From NCBI GenBank assembly GCA_041178405.1, contig JBEGVK010000058.1:1-41141 (forward strand): a stretch of 41,141 nucleotides of DNA, written 5' to 3'. Shown piece by piece: positions 9,734 to 18,075 of the stretch. Origin of the DNA: UBA668 sp041178405. GTDB lineage: Bacteria; Actinomycetota; Acidimicrobiia; Acidimicrobiales; Ilumatobacteraceae. The notes beneath the pieces were generated by a model. That model was given only the letters and a program-made list of their open reading frames with translations, did not search any database and had not been told where the DNA came from. Within the stretch, counting starts at the first letter, position 1, and the number at the start of each line of letters is the position of its first letter. A program made the translations under genes and the position numbers.

Positions 9734-11611
9734 ATGACCGACACAGTCCGCCCGAGCTCGCAGCCCGAGCAGATCTCGCACGTGGTGGTGCGCTTTGCCG
9801 GTGACTCCGGTGACGGCATGCAGCTCACGGGAGACCGCTTCACCAGTGTCAGCGCTGCCTTCGGCAACGACCTCTCGACATTCCCCGACTATCCGGCCGA
9901 GATCCGCGCACCCGCCGGCACCGTGAACGGTGTCTCATCGTTCCAGGTGCATATCAGCGACCACGACATCACCACCCCTGGCGACGCCCCCGACGTGCTC
10001 GTGGCGATGAATCCGGCGGCGCTGAAGGCCGACCTCCACCGACTGGCACAGAACGGCCTGCTCATCGTGAACAGCGATGCCTTCGAGGCTCGAGATCTCG
10101 AGAAGGCCGGGTATGCCGAGAACCCGCTGCACGATGGCTCGCTGTCGACGTATCGGGTCGTCGAGGTGCCGATGACCTCGCTCACGCAGGGCGCCACCGA
10201 GCCGCTCGGCGTGAAGCCGCGCGACGCCGAGCGGTCGAAGAACTTCTTCGCACTGGGCCTCATCAGCTGGCTGTACTCGCGGCCGATCGAGCCGACGATG
10301 AAATGGATCGAAGGCCGCTTCAAGGACCTCGTGCTGCAGAGCAACCTGGCAGCGTTCAAGGCCGGCTACAACTTCGGCGAGACCAGCGAGCTCTTCGACC
10401 ATCCGTTCGAGGTGCGGCCGGCTCAGTTGCCGGCGGGCGAGTACACCAACATCACCGGCAACATGGCGCTCGCATGGGGTCTGGTGGCAGCGGGCCAGCT
10501 CGCCAAGCTGCCGGTGTTCCTCGGCAGTTACCCGATCACGCCGGCCAGCGACATCCTGCACGAGCTGTCGAAGCACAAGAACTTCGGCGTGCGGACGCTG
10601 CAAGCCGAGGACGAGATCGCCGCTGCGGGCATGGCGCTGGGCGCAGCCTTTGCCGGTCACCTCGGTGTCACTACCACGAGCGGTCCCGGGGTGGCGCTGA
10701 AGAGCGAGACAATGAGCCTCGCAGTGTCGCTCGAGCTGCCCCTGCTGCTCGTCGACATCCAGCGCGGCGGTCCGAGCACCGGGCTGCCCACGAAGACCGA
10801 GGCAGCCGACCTCAACATCGCGATGTACGGCCGCCACGCCGAAGCGCCGCTGCCGATTGTGGCTGCCTACAGCCCGGCACACTGCTTCGACGCGGCGATC
10901 GAGGCGGCGCGGATCGCACTGAAGTACCGCACGCCGGTGATCCTGCTGAGCGACGGCTACATCGCCAACGGCAGCGAGCCGTGGCGACTGCCGGACGCAG
11001 CGGCGCTGCCCGACATCTCGGTGCCCTTCGCCACGGCAAAGAACCATGTCAACGACGACGGCACTGAGGAGTTCTGGCCCTACCTGCGCGATCCGGAGAC
11101 ACTGGCCCGTCCGTGGGCGATTCCAGGAACGCCGGAGTTGATGCACCGCGTCGGCGGCATCGAGAAGCAGGACGGGCGCGGCGACATTGACTACTCGCCG
11201 GCCAATCACGAGAAGATGGTCCACCTGCGCGCCGCAAAGATCGCTGGCATTGCCCGGGACATCCCACCTGCCGCCGTGATCGGCGACGCGGATGCCGACG
11301 TGTGCGTGCTGGGGTGGGGATCGACGTGGGCGGCGATCACGTCGGCGGTCGAGCAGGTCCGGTCATCGGGCACGAAGGTGGCGTGGGTGCACCTCATGCA
11401 CCTCAACCCGCTGCCGTCCAACCTCGGAGACCTGCTGCGCGGCTTCCGCCGGGTCATCGTGCCCGAGCTCAACATGGGCCAGCTGTGCCGCATCGTGCGC
11501 GCCGAGTACCTCGTCGACGCACGATCGGTCTCGAAGGTGCAGGGCCTGCCCTTCACGACCGCCGAACTCGAGAAAGCCATCCGCGACGCACATGAGGAGG
11601 TGTCGCAATGA
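9734..11611 (+). CDS. korA: 2-oxoacid:ferredoxin oxidoreductase, alpha subunit (gamma-alpha fusion)
   Basis: A 625-residue subunit of a CoA-acylating 2-oxoacid:ferredoxin oxidoreductase, most likely 2-oxoglutarate-specific. It turns 2-oxoglutarate plus CoA into succinyl-CoA, CO2 and reduced ferredoxin. The gamma domain comes first (about 15-210, with RFAGDSGDGMQLTGDRF). The alpha domain follows, with GSYPITPASDILHEL, the EDEIAAAGMALGA segment and TSGPG. The CoA-binding C-terminal domain ends the protein. The gamma-alpha fusion is the oxygen-tolerant actinobacterial KorA layout. GAGG lies eight bases before the ATG. It overlaps korB by ATGA, so the subunits should be made together. No ferredoxin gene is adjacent; one lies at 31.5 kb. 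Confidence 0.92.
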   Translation: MTDTVRPSSQPEQISHVVVRFAGDSGDGMQLTGDRFTSVSAAFGNDLSTFPDYPAEIRAPAGTVNGVSSFQVHISDHDITTPGDAPDVLVAMNPAALKADLHRLAQNGLLIVNSDAFEARDLEKAGYAENPLHDGSLSTYRVVEVPMTSLTQGATEPLGVKPRDAERSKNFFALGLISWLYSRPIEPTMKWIEGRFKDLVLQSNLAAFKAGYNFGETSELFDHPFEVRPAQLPAGEYTNITGNMALAWGLVAAGQLAKLPVFLGSYPITPASDILHELSKHKNFGVRTLQAEDEIAAAGMALGAAFAGHLGVTTTSGPGVALKSETMSLAVSLELPLLLVDIQRGGPSTGLPTKTEAADLNIAMYGRHAEAPLPIVAAYSPAHCFDAAIEAARIALKYRTPVILLSDGYIANGSEPWRLPDAAALPDISVPFATAKNHVNDDGTEEFWPYLRDPETLARPWAIPGTPELMHRVGGIEKQDGRGDIDYSPANHEKMVHLRAAKIAGIARDIPPAAVIGDADADVCVLGWGSTWAAITSAVEQVRSSGTKVAWVHLMHLNPLPSNLGDLLRGFRRVIVPELNMGQLCRIVRAEYLVDARSVSKVQGLPFTTAELEKAIRDAHEEVSQ

Positions 11612-12624
11612 GCGACACGGTCAGCCTGACCACCAAGAAAGACTGGATGAGCGACCAGGAGGTGCGGTGGTGCCCCGGCTGTGGCGACTACGGCATCCTG
11701 CAGGCAGTGCAGTTCCTGATGCCCGAGCTCGGTGTGCCGCTCGAGCAGACGGTGTTCATCAGCGGCATCGGCTGCAGCAGCCGTTTCCCGTACTACATGA
11801 ACACCTACGGCATGCACAGCATCCATGGCCGAGCACCTGCAATTGCGACGGGAGTGGCCACGGCACGTCCCGATCTCGACGTGTGGGTGATCACCGGCGA
11901 CGGCGATGCGCTCTCGATCGGAGGCAACCACCTGCTGCATGCCCTGCGACGCAACGTCAACCTCACCATCCTGCTCTTCAACAATCGCATCTACGGGCTC
12001 ACGAAGGGCCAGTACTCGCCCACCTCGGAGGAGGGCAAGGTGACCAAGAGCACGCCGATGGGATCGATCGACCACCCGTTCAACCCGCTCTCGGTCGCGC
12101 TTGGTGCTGAGGCCTCATTCGTTGCCCGTACCCACGATCTCGACCGCAAGCACATGATGAGCGTGTTCCGTGCGGCCCACGACCACCGCGGCGCGTCGTT
12201 TGTCGAGATCTACCAGAACTGCAACGTCTTCAACGATGCCGCATTCGACGGGGTCACCGGCAAGCACCACCGAGACGACATGATGATCGACCTCGTACAT
12301 GGCGAGCCGATCCGCTTCGGCAAGGACGGGTCACGGGGTGTCGTGATGGGTTCCGATGGCCAGTTGCGCCTCGTCGATGTCGCCGAGGTGGGTGAGGCGA
12401 GCCTGCTGGTGCACGATGCCCACCGCCCTGATCCCGGACTGGCGTTTGCCCTCGCCCGCCTGTCGCACGACGATCACTCGCCGACGCCGTTCGGCATCTT
12501 CCGATCGATCGACCGGCCCGACTACGGCTCGCTGATGGCGAACCAGGTGATGCAGGCCGCTGACAGGAAGGGTCCCGGCGATCTCGCCGCACTGCTGCGC
12601 AGCAACGGCACCTGGGTGGTCTGA
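11608..12624 (+). CDS. korB: 2-oxoacid:ferredoxin oxidoreductase, beta subunit
   Basis: A 338-residue beta subunit that binds thiamine diphosphate and a [4Fe-4S] cluster. Cluster cysteines appear as Cys22 and Cys25 in RWCPGCGDYG, Cys56 in GIGCSSRF, and a later one in EIYQNCNVF. The ThDP/Mg site is ITGDGDALSIGGNH (about 95-108), followed by NNRIYGLTKGQYSPTS. The gene starts inside korA (ATGA overlap). GAGGAGGTG lies just before the ATG and should act as ribosome-binding site. The stop is 30 bp from the convergent alkylsulfatase gene; I see no clear hairpin in that gap. With KorA it feeds the TCA cycle by producing reduced ferredoxin instead of NADH. Confidence 0.93.
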   Translation: MSDTVSLTTKKDWMSDQEVRWCPGCGDYGILQAVQFLMPELGVPLEQTVFISGIGCSSRFPYYMNTYGMHSIHGRAPAIATGVATARPDLDVWVITGDGDALSIGGNHLLHALRRNVNLTILLFNNRIYGLTKGQYSPTSEEGKVTKSTPMGSIDHPFNPLSVALGAEASFVARTHDLDRKHMMSVFRAAHDHRGASFVEIYQNCNVFNDAAFDGVTGKHHRDDMMIDLVHGEPIRFGKDGSRGVVMGSDGQLRLVDVAEVGEASLLVHDAHRPDPGLAFALARLSHDDHSPTPFGIFRSIDRPDYGSLMANQVMQAADRKGPGDLAALLRSNGTWVV

Positions 12625-12653
12625 GCGCGCGTGGCCACCTGCGGTCGAGCAGA

Positions 12654-14567
12654 TCAGGGCTCGACGATCGGAAAGCCGCCGAGGAACGTGTCGAGATGCC
12701 CGAACAGGGCGAGCAGTGCCTCGACGCTGCCCTCAATCACGAGGCGCCCCTCGTCGATGGCGGCATTGATCGCGAGTTCGCCCGCAACGATGGCGCAGAC
12801 CGTGTCGTGGTCGGCGGTAGCGGCTGCGTCGGCGTCGTCGGCGGGTGGGGCCTGCCGGTAGCGCAGTGCACGGTTCGAGAGTCCAACCACCCAGACCTCG
12901 CCGAGGTCGGTGACGTGGAGGTTCACGACGACCGAGAGGCCGGTCACCTCGTCGGCCTTCAGGCGCATTGCGGCGGTGGCGAGCAACTGGTCGATGGGCA
13001 GGGCGCGCACGATGCCGCGACGTGACGTCTCAAAGCGCGGCGGGTGGCCGTGGCGTAGCTCTTGCGCACCCATTAGGTACGCGTTCCGGAACGTTGCCGA
13101 CTCGCTCTGGTAGCCGAGCTGTTCGAGTGCGTCAGCCTGCAGCTCGCGGGCGGCGGTGTTCTCGGGGTCGGCGAACACGAGATGGTTCACCACCTCCGCC
13201 ACCCACCGGTAGTCGCCGAGGTCGAATTTCGCTCGGGCGTGCGCAAGCAGGGCGTCGGCACCGCCGGCCAGCTCGACATAGCGCTCGCCGGCTGCGCTCG
13301 GAGCATGTCGGTGCAGGTTCGATGGATTCCCGTCATACCAGCTGAGGTAGCGCTGGTAGACGGCCTTGACGTTGTGGATCACCGAGCCGTAGTAGCCGAC
13401 GGTGTGGCTCTCGGTCATGAACTCGGGGGGCATCTGCAGTGCCTCGGCGATCTCGGTGGGCACCATGCCGTGGTTGGCCAGTCGCAGGGTCTGGTCGTGG
13501 AGCCAGCGGTACAGGTCGCGCTGCAGCGAGAGGAAGCGGCCGACGTCGTCGGTGCCCCAGCGTGGCCAGTGGTGCGACGCGAACATCAGGTCGGTGCCAG
13601 CGCCGAACATGTGGATGGCATCATCGATGTACGTGCTCCACATCAGGGCATCTCGCGCCTGCGCGCCGCGGATCGGGATGAGGTTGTGCATGTTGTGCGA
13701 GCAGTTCTCGGCCATGCACAGCCACCCGCGGTCGGGGAAGTAGAAGTTCATCTCGGCCGGGGCCTCGGTTTCAGGCGTCAGCTGAAACACGATGCGCACC
13801 CCGTCGATGGTGAGTTCCTGTCCGGTGTGCGTGATGTCGATCGTCGGTGCGATGAGGCCCGGCAGTGCAAGCGGCACGCACTTGCCGAGTCCGCTGTCGA
13901 CGTGTCCCTGCGGACCGGGTGCGAGCAGCGGGCCGAACTGATACGTGCTCCGCCGCGTCATCGCGAATCCGGCGAGCAGGTTCTCGGCGACTGCCTCGCG
14001 AAGGAACTGGTCGGGGGCGATCACGGCGCACCGGCCGGCGTCGACATCGTCCTGAGAAGTAACGCCGAGCACGCCGCCGAAGTGGTCGAGGTGGCTGTGG
14101 GTGTAGATGACGGCGACCACCGGACGCTCGCCGAGGTGGTGGTTGGCAAGTGCCAGCGCATCGCGTGCGGTAGCGGTCGTGGTGAGCGGATCGATCACGA
14201 TCCAGCCGCTGGTGCCGGCAATCAGGGTGACGTTGCTGATGTCGTAGCCACGGACCTGCCAGCACCCGGGTGCCACCTCGAACAGTCCGTGCATCGCATT
14301 GAGGCGCGCCTGGCGCCACAGGCTCGGGTGCACGGTGTCGGGCGCGGCCGTTGCGTCGCCACGAAGAAAGTCCCAGCGCGACACGTCCCAGGCGGGACCG
14401 AACTCGCCGATGACGATTCCGGTGGGATGTTGCGCGATGAGGCCACGCGACGCCCGCTCGAAGTCGGCGTCGTCGAATGCGGGCAGAGGGCGGCCGTTGG
14501 CCAGCCTGGTGTGTGCCGTGGCGGGTCGCGGCGCAGAACGCGGGAGGTGGCGTGCCTCGCCGGCCAC
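12654..14567 (-). CDS. Linear alkylsulfatase (SdsA1/BDS1-like, metallo-beta-lactamase fold)
   Basis: A 637-residue zinc alkylsulfatase. This family cleaves medium/long-chain alkyl sulfates such as dodecyl sulfate to alcohol and sulfate. The metal motif is THSHLDHFGG (His157 to His162). The second conserved block AENCSHNMHNL followed by RGAQARDALMWSTYID is diagnostic. The dimerisation domain and a C-terminal SCP2-like domain for the hydrophobic chain follow. No signal peptide is visible, so it appears cytosolic, whereas some relatives are exported. The frame is open to 14720, but that part overlaps the aminotransferase gene and is shadow. The GTG at 14567, five bases after the aminotransferase stop, gives the normal length. 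The two genes form an operon. It would release sulfate and an alkyl alcohol for beta-oxidation. Confidence 0.88.
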   Translation of the reverse strand: MAGEARHLPRSAPRPATAHTRLANGRPLPAFDDADFERASRGLIAQHPTGIVIGEFGPAWDVSRWDFLRGDATAAPDTVHPSLWRQARLNAMHGLFEVAPGCWQVRGYDISNVTLIAGTSGWIVIDPLTTTATARDALALANHHLGERPVVAVIYTHSHLDHFGGVLGVTSQDDVDAGRCAVIAPDQFLREAVAENLLAGFAMTRRSTYQFGPLLAPGPQGHVDSGLGKCVPLALPGLIAPTIDITHTGQELTIDGVRIVFQLTPETEAPAEMNFYFPDRGWLCMAENCSHNMHNLIPIRGAQARDALMWSTYIDDAIHMFGAGTDLMFASHHWPRWGTDDVGRFLSLQRDLYRWLHDQTLRLANHGMVPTEIAEALQMPPEFMTESHTVGYYGSVIHNVKAVYQRYLSWYDGNPSNLHRHAPSAAGERYVELAGGADALLAHARAKFDLGDYRWVAEVVNHLVFADPENTAARELQADALEQLGYQSESATFRNAYLMGAQELRHGHPPRFETSRRGIVRALPIDQLLATAAMRLKADEVTGLSVVVNLHVTDLGEVWVVGLSNRALRYRQAPPADDADAAATADHDTVCAIVAGELAINAAIDEGRLVIEGSVEALLALFGHLDTFLGGFPIVEP

Positions 14568-14572
14568 CGATC

Positions 14573-15940
14573 TCAGCCCGTGTAGTGGGCGTCGGCGAGA
14601 ACGAGCACCTCGTCGAGGATGGCGAGGCCTTCCTCGATCTCGGTGGCGGTCGTGGTGCACGGCGGCACCACGTGCATCCGGTTGAAGTGGGTGAAGGGCC
14701 AGAGTCCCTTCTTCTTGCACGCTGTCGCCAGCTCGGTCATCGGTGCTGCTGCCGGCCCACCGGCGTTGTACGGCACGAGCGGCTCACGCGTGGCGCGATC
14801 CTTGACGAGTTCGATCGCCCAGAACACGCCGATGCCGCGCACGTCGCCGACGGACGGGTGGTTGGCCTTCAGCTTCTCGAGTCCGGGAGCGATGACATCG
14901 GCACCGAGCGAACGAGCATGCTCGATGATGCCCTCCTCCTTGAAGATGTTGATGCTCGCCACGGCCGAGGCGCATGCAAGCGGATGTCCTGAGTAGGTGA
15001 GTCCACCGGGGAACTGCCGCTCGCGGAAGGTCTCGGCGATGCGCCGGCTGATGACAACACCACCGAGTGGGAGGTATCCCGAGTTCACGCCCTTGGCGAA
15101 GCAGACGAGATCGGGCTGCACCGCCCACTTCTGGAAGGCGAACCACTCGCCGCAGCGGCCGAACCCTGCCATCACCTCGTCGCAGATCAGGACGATGCCG
15201 TGCCGATCGCACCGCTCGCGCAGGCCGGCGAGGTACCCATCGGGCGGCACGAGGATGCCGTTGGTGCCGACGACCGTCTCGACGATGATCGCGGCGACGG
15301 TGTGGGCCCCCTCGACCATCAGCACGTCGTCGAGGTGCTGGAGAGCCCGCTGGCACTCCTCGGCTTCGTTGGCGCTGTGGAACGGGCTCCGGTATGGATA
15401 CGGACCCCAGAACTTCACCACGCCCGGCATGCCCGGCTCGCTCGGCCAGCGCCGCGGGTCGCCCGTCAGGGTGATGGCCCCATTGGTGGCACCGTGGTAG
15501 CTGCGATAGTGGTTGAGCACCTTGAACCGCCCCGTGTGCAGGCGGGCCATGCGCACGGCGTTCTCGGTGGCCTCCGCGCCGCCGTTGGTGAAGAACACCA
15601 TGTCGAGGTCGGATGCCGGGTCGCCGTTCTTGGCAACCTCGCTGATGAGGCGCGCCGCCTCGCTGCGGGCATCGTTGGCGTGGAACGGCGCAACGGTGCA
15701 GAGACGCTCGGCCTGCTCCTTGATCGCCGCCACGAGCTTCGGGTGCTGGTGGCCGATGTTGACGTTGACGAGCTGGCTCGAGAAGTCGAGATAACGCGAG
15801 CCGTCCTCGGTCCAGAAGTAACTGCCCGAGGCCTTCGTGATCACCAGGGGGTTGATCGCCCCCTGGGCGCTCCACGAGTGGAACACGTGGCTGCGGTCGC
15901 TGGCGAATGCATCGGCGGGGCGGGTGTCGAGGACGCTCAT
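14573..15940 (-). CDS. Class III PLP-dependent aminotransferase
   Basis: A 455-residue omega-aminotransferase. The PLP lysine is Lys283 (FAKGVNSGY), the pyridine-nitrogen aspartate is Asp254 (ICDEVMAGFGR), and the cofactor loop is FTNGGAEATENAVR (117-130). Likely substrates are omega-amino acids such as beta-alanine, GABA, 3-aminoisobutyrate or taurine with pyruvate or 2-oxoglutarate; sequence alone does not decide. A beta-alanine/3-aminoisobutyrate role would join dihydropyrimidinase and MmsA at 5-9 kb, while the adjacent alkylsulfatase hints at organosulfur use. The ATG at 15940 is chosen because the SxLDTR start is followed by the conserved HxFHSWSAQG block, and TACCAT lies eight bases upstream. 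Further upstream sequence in the same frame overlaps the CitE-like gene and is shadow. Confidence 0.88.
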   Translation of the reverse strand: MSVLDTRPADAFASDRSHVFHSWSAQGAINPLVITKASGSYFWTEDGSRYLDFSSQLVNVNIGHQHPKLVAAIKEQAERLCTVAPFHANDARSEAARLISEVAKNGDPASDLDMVFFTNGGAEATENAVRMARLHTGRFKVLNHYRSYHGATNGAITLTGDPRRWPSEPGMPGVVKFWGPYPYRSPFHSANEAEECQRALQHLDDVLMVEGAHTVAAIIVETVVGTNGILVPPDGYLAGLRERCDRHGIVLICDEVMAGFGRCGEWFAFQKWAVQPDLVCFAKGVNSGYLPLGGVVISRRIAETFRERQFPGGLTYSGHPLACASAVASINIFKEEGIIEHARSLGADVIAPGLEKLKANHPSVGDVRGIGVFWAIELVKDRATREPLVPYNAGGPAAAPMTELATACKKKGLWPFTHFNRMHVVPPCTTTATEIEEGLAILDEVLVLADAHYTG

Positions 15941-15948
15941 GGCCCCCA

Positions 15949-15954
15949 ATGGTA
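15949..15954 (-). promoter_or_regulatory. Candidate -10 box (TACCAT), aminotransferase-sulfatase operon
   Basis: TACCAT ends eight bases before the ATG at 15940, suggesting a leaderless two-gene mRNA. Confidence 0.4.
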
Positions 15955-16011
15955 GGCGGTGCTGGTTGGGCTGGCGCATCCCCGTCGTCCTCGCATGATG
16001 GCCCGCCTGAT

Positions 16012-16034
16012 GGCCCGCCGGACGTCGGCGGGCC
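16012..16034 (-). terminator. Hairpin terminator after CitE-like gene
   Basis: GGCCCGCCG and CGGCGGGCC form a perfect 9-bp stem with a five-base loop, directly after the stop at 16039. It separates the CitE/malyl-CoA lyase pair from the aminotransferase operon. A partial extra copy of ATGGCCCGCC lies just beyond. Confidence 0.6.
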
Positions 16035-16038
16035 GTCG

Positions 16039-16917
16039 TCAGGCGGAGCCGAAGCGGGTGATGGCTGCGGCGGTGGCGAGCACCCGGCGCGCGCTGTCGA
16101 CGTGCAGGTTCTCGATCATCCGGCCGTCGACGGTGACGACACCCCGGCCCTCGGCCGATGCCGCCTCGAATGCAGCGATCACCCGCTCGGCGTGCTCGAT
16201 GTCGGCTGACGACGGCGCCCACACCTCGTTGCAGATCTCGACCTGTCCGGGGTGGATCAGCGTCTTGCCGTCGAAACCCATCTCGAAGCCCTGGACGCAC
16301 TCTGCCCGGAATCCATCGAGGTCGCGGACGTCGTTGAACACGCCGTCGAGGGCGGTGCGGCCAGCCTCCCGTGCGGCCAGCAGTGCCGCCGCGAGATGTG
16401 GCACGAGCGGGTGGCGCCCCGGTGCTCCGAGCGACGACCGGAGTTCGCGGGCAAGGTCGTTCGTCCCCATCACAAGGGCGCTGACCCGCCAGTGCGCAGC
16501 GATCGACCGCACGTCGAGCACCGCTGCGGGTGTCTCGACCATTGCCCAGATGCGCATGCCCGGATGGGCACCTGCGGCATCGAGTCGTCGGGTGATCTCG
16601 TCGAGGTACTCCGCTGACGACACCTTCGGCACCACCACGGCTGCGGCCGGGGTCTGGGCAGCAGCGGCAAGGTCGTCGATGCCCCAGGGTGTGTCGAGCC
16701 CGTTGCACCGGATCGTGAGCTCGCGATGGCCGTATCTGCCGGACGACACCGCAGCGACTGCGTTGGCTCGAGCTGCGTCTTTGGCGTCTGGTGCCACCGC
16801 ATCCTCGAGGTCGAAGATGATGGCATCGGCTGCGAGGCCCGTGGCCTTCTCGAGTGCTCGCTCGTTCGATGCCGGCATGTACAGGACCGACCTGCGCGGC
16901 CGGAACTCATCGCTCAT
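16039..16917 (-). CDS. CitE-like HpcH/HpaI family protein (malyl-CoA thioesterase/lyase type)
   Basis: A 292-residue CitE-like TIM-barrel protein. Visible marks are RRSVLYMPASNERALEKA at the CoA end, the metal-binding FDLEDAVAP loop, the arginine in TIRCNGLDTPWG, PKVSS, and the C-terminal GFDGKTLIHPGQV. Such proteins act on malyl-CoA, citramalyl-CoA or similar esters. Beside a malyl-CoA lyase-like gene and a methylsuccinyl-CoA dehydrogenase gene, the best guess is the (S)-malyl-CoA thioesterase (Mcl2) role of the ethylmalonyl-CoA pathway; citramalyl-CoA lyase is the alternative. GGAGG lies six bases before the ATG, so unlike several neighbours it has a normal ribosome-binding site. It follows the malyl-CoA lyase-like gene by 60 bp and is probably cotranscribed. 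Confidence 0.82.
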   Translation of the reverse strand: MSDEFRPRRSVLYMPASNERALEKATGLAADAIIFDLEDAVAPDAKDAARANAVAAVSSGRYGHRELTIRCNGLDTPWGIDDLAAAAQTPAAAVVVPKVSSAEYLDEITRRLDAAGAHPGMRIWAMVETPAAVLDVRSIAAHWRVSALVMGTNDLARELRSSLGAPGRHPLVPHLAAALLAAREAGRTALDGVFNDVRDLDGFRAECVQGFEMGFDGKTLIHPGQVEICNEVWAPSSADIEHAERVIAAFEAASAEGRGVVTVDGRMIENLHVDSARRVLATAAAITRFGSA

Positions 16918-16977
16918 GGTGCCTCCGTCGAAAGGGCGTCGGGCTGGTGGACTGGTGGCGGGACACGGCGGTCAGCG

Positions 16978-18039
16978 TCAGAAGCCGTAGGCGGCAGCGA
17001 GCTCGGGATCACGCGCTGCGAGTTCGCGGGCGAGCGTGACCACGACCTTGCACTGCTTTACCGAGGCGTCGTCCTCCATCTTGCCGTCGAGCATGATGGC
17101 CCCGGTGCCGTCGCCCATCGCGTCGATGACGCGCTGCGCCTGGGCGACGTCGGCGGGGCGGGGGCTGAACACACGCTTGGCGATGTCGATCTGCGCCGGG
17201 TGCAGGCTCCATGCGCCGACGCATCCGAGCAGGTAGGCGTTCCGGAACTGGTCCTCGCACGCCACGGTGTCCTTGATGTCGCCGAACGGGCCGTAGAACG
17301 GCAGGAGACCGTACGTGACGCAGGCATCCACCATGCGGGCGAGGGTGTAGTGCCAGAGGTCTTGCTGGAACGCCGGGCGGGCAGCGTCGTACTGCGGGCC
17401 GTCGGCACCCGCCGGCGGATCAGCGCGCACCAGGTAGTCGGGATGCCCGCCGCCGACTCGCGTGGTCTTCATCCTGCGGTTGGCGGCGAGGTCGGCGGGC
17501 CCGAGCGACAGGCCCTGCATCCTCGGTGATGCTGCGCAGATCGCCTCGATATTGGCGACTCCCCGTGCTGTCTCAAGGATGGCGTGCACGAGCAACGGCT
17601 TGCGGAGGCCGGCCTTCGCCTCTAACTGGGCGAGGAGGCGGTCGACATAGTGGATGTCCTCGGGACCCTCGACCTTGGGCACCATGATGACGTCGAGCCT
17701 GTCGCCGATCGCCGGCACGATCCGTGTGAGGTCGTCGAGCGCCCACGGCGAATCGAGGCTGTTGATCCTCGTCCAGAACTGCGTGCTCCCGAAGTCGACT
17801 GTCTGCCCGACGCGTACGAGGCCCTCTCGGGCGGCCTCCTTGTCGGCCATCGGAATCGCGTCCTCGAGGTTGCCGAGGAGAATGTCGACAGTGGGCACCA
17901 GCTCGGGCAGCTTGGCGACCAGCTTGTCGTTGTGCGGGGGAAAGAAGTGGATGACACGACTGGGCCGGAACGGGATCTCGCGGACGGGATCCGGGGCACC
18001 GACGGCGAGCGGCTTGAAGAAGTCACGGGGGCTGCGCAC
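16978..18039 (-). CDS. mcl: L-malyl-CoA/beta-methylmalyl-CoA lyase-like protein
   Basis: A 353-residue CitE-superfamily lyase that should split L-malyl-CoA into acetyl-CoA and glyoxylate, and/or beta-methylmalyl-CoA into propionyl-CoA and glyoxylate. It is longer than the downstream CitE-like protein and has malyl-CoA lyase marks: LGNLEDAIP (metal acid), RINSLDSPWA, IMVPKVEGPED, LSLGPADLAANRRM, YGPFGDIKD and the C-terminal WSLHPAQIDIAKRVFSP. Two in-frame GTGs (18045 and 18039) are possible. A TACTCT box ends at 18046, which puts only the 18039 start at the usual six-base distance. The frame stays open far upstream but that is antisense to the HAD gene. Together with the CitE-like and mcd genes it forms an acetyl-CoA assimilation group. 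Confidence 0.85.
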   Translation of the reverse strand: MRSPRDFFKPLAVGAPDPVREIPFRPSRVIHFFPPHNDKLVAKLPELVPTVDILLGNLEDAIPMADKEAAREGLVRVGQTVDFGSTQFWTRINSLDSPWALDDLTRIVPAIGDRLDVIMVPKVEGPEDIHYVDRLLAQLEAKAGLRKPLLVHAILETARGVANIEAICAASPRMQGLSLGPADLAANRRMKTTRVGGGHPDYLVRADPPAGADGPQYDAARPAFQQDLWHYTLARMVDACVTYGLLPFYGPFGDIKDTVACEDQFRNAYLLGCVGAWSLHPAQIDIAKRVFSPRPADVAQAQRVIDAMGDGTGAIMLDGKMEDDASVKQCKVVVTLARELAARDPELAAAYGF

Positions 18040-18045
18040 GGCCAC

Positions 18046-18051
18046 AGAGTA
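18046..18051 (-). promoter_or_regulatory. Candidate -10 box (TACTCT), mcl-citE unit
   Basis: TACTCT ends six bases before the GTG at 18039. The same hexamer precedes mcd. It is 12 bp from the divergent HAD-gene -10 box, so the two promoters overlap. Confidence 0.45.
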
Positions 18052-18063
18052 CGCCTGCGCCAG

Positions 18064-18069
18064 TAGGTT
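18064..18069 (+). promoter_or_regulatory. Candidate -10 box (TAGGTT), HAD gene
   Basis: TAGGTT ends six bases before the ATG at 18076. Its -35 region must fall on the divergent mcl -10 box. Confidence 0.4.
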
Positions 18070-18075
18070 GGCCGC

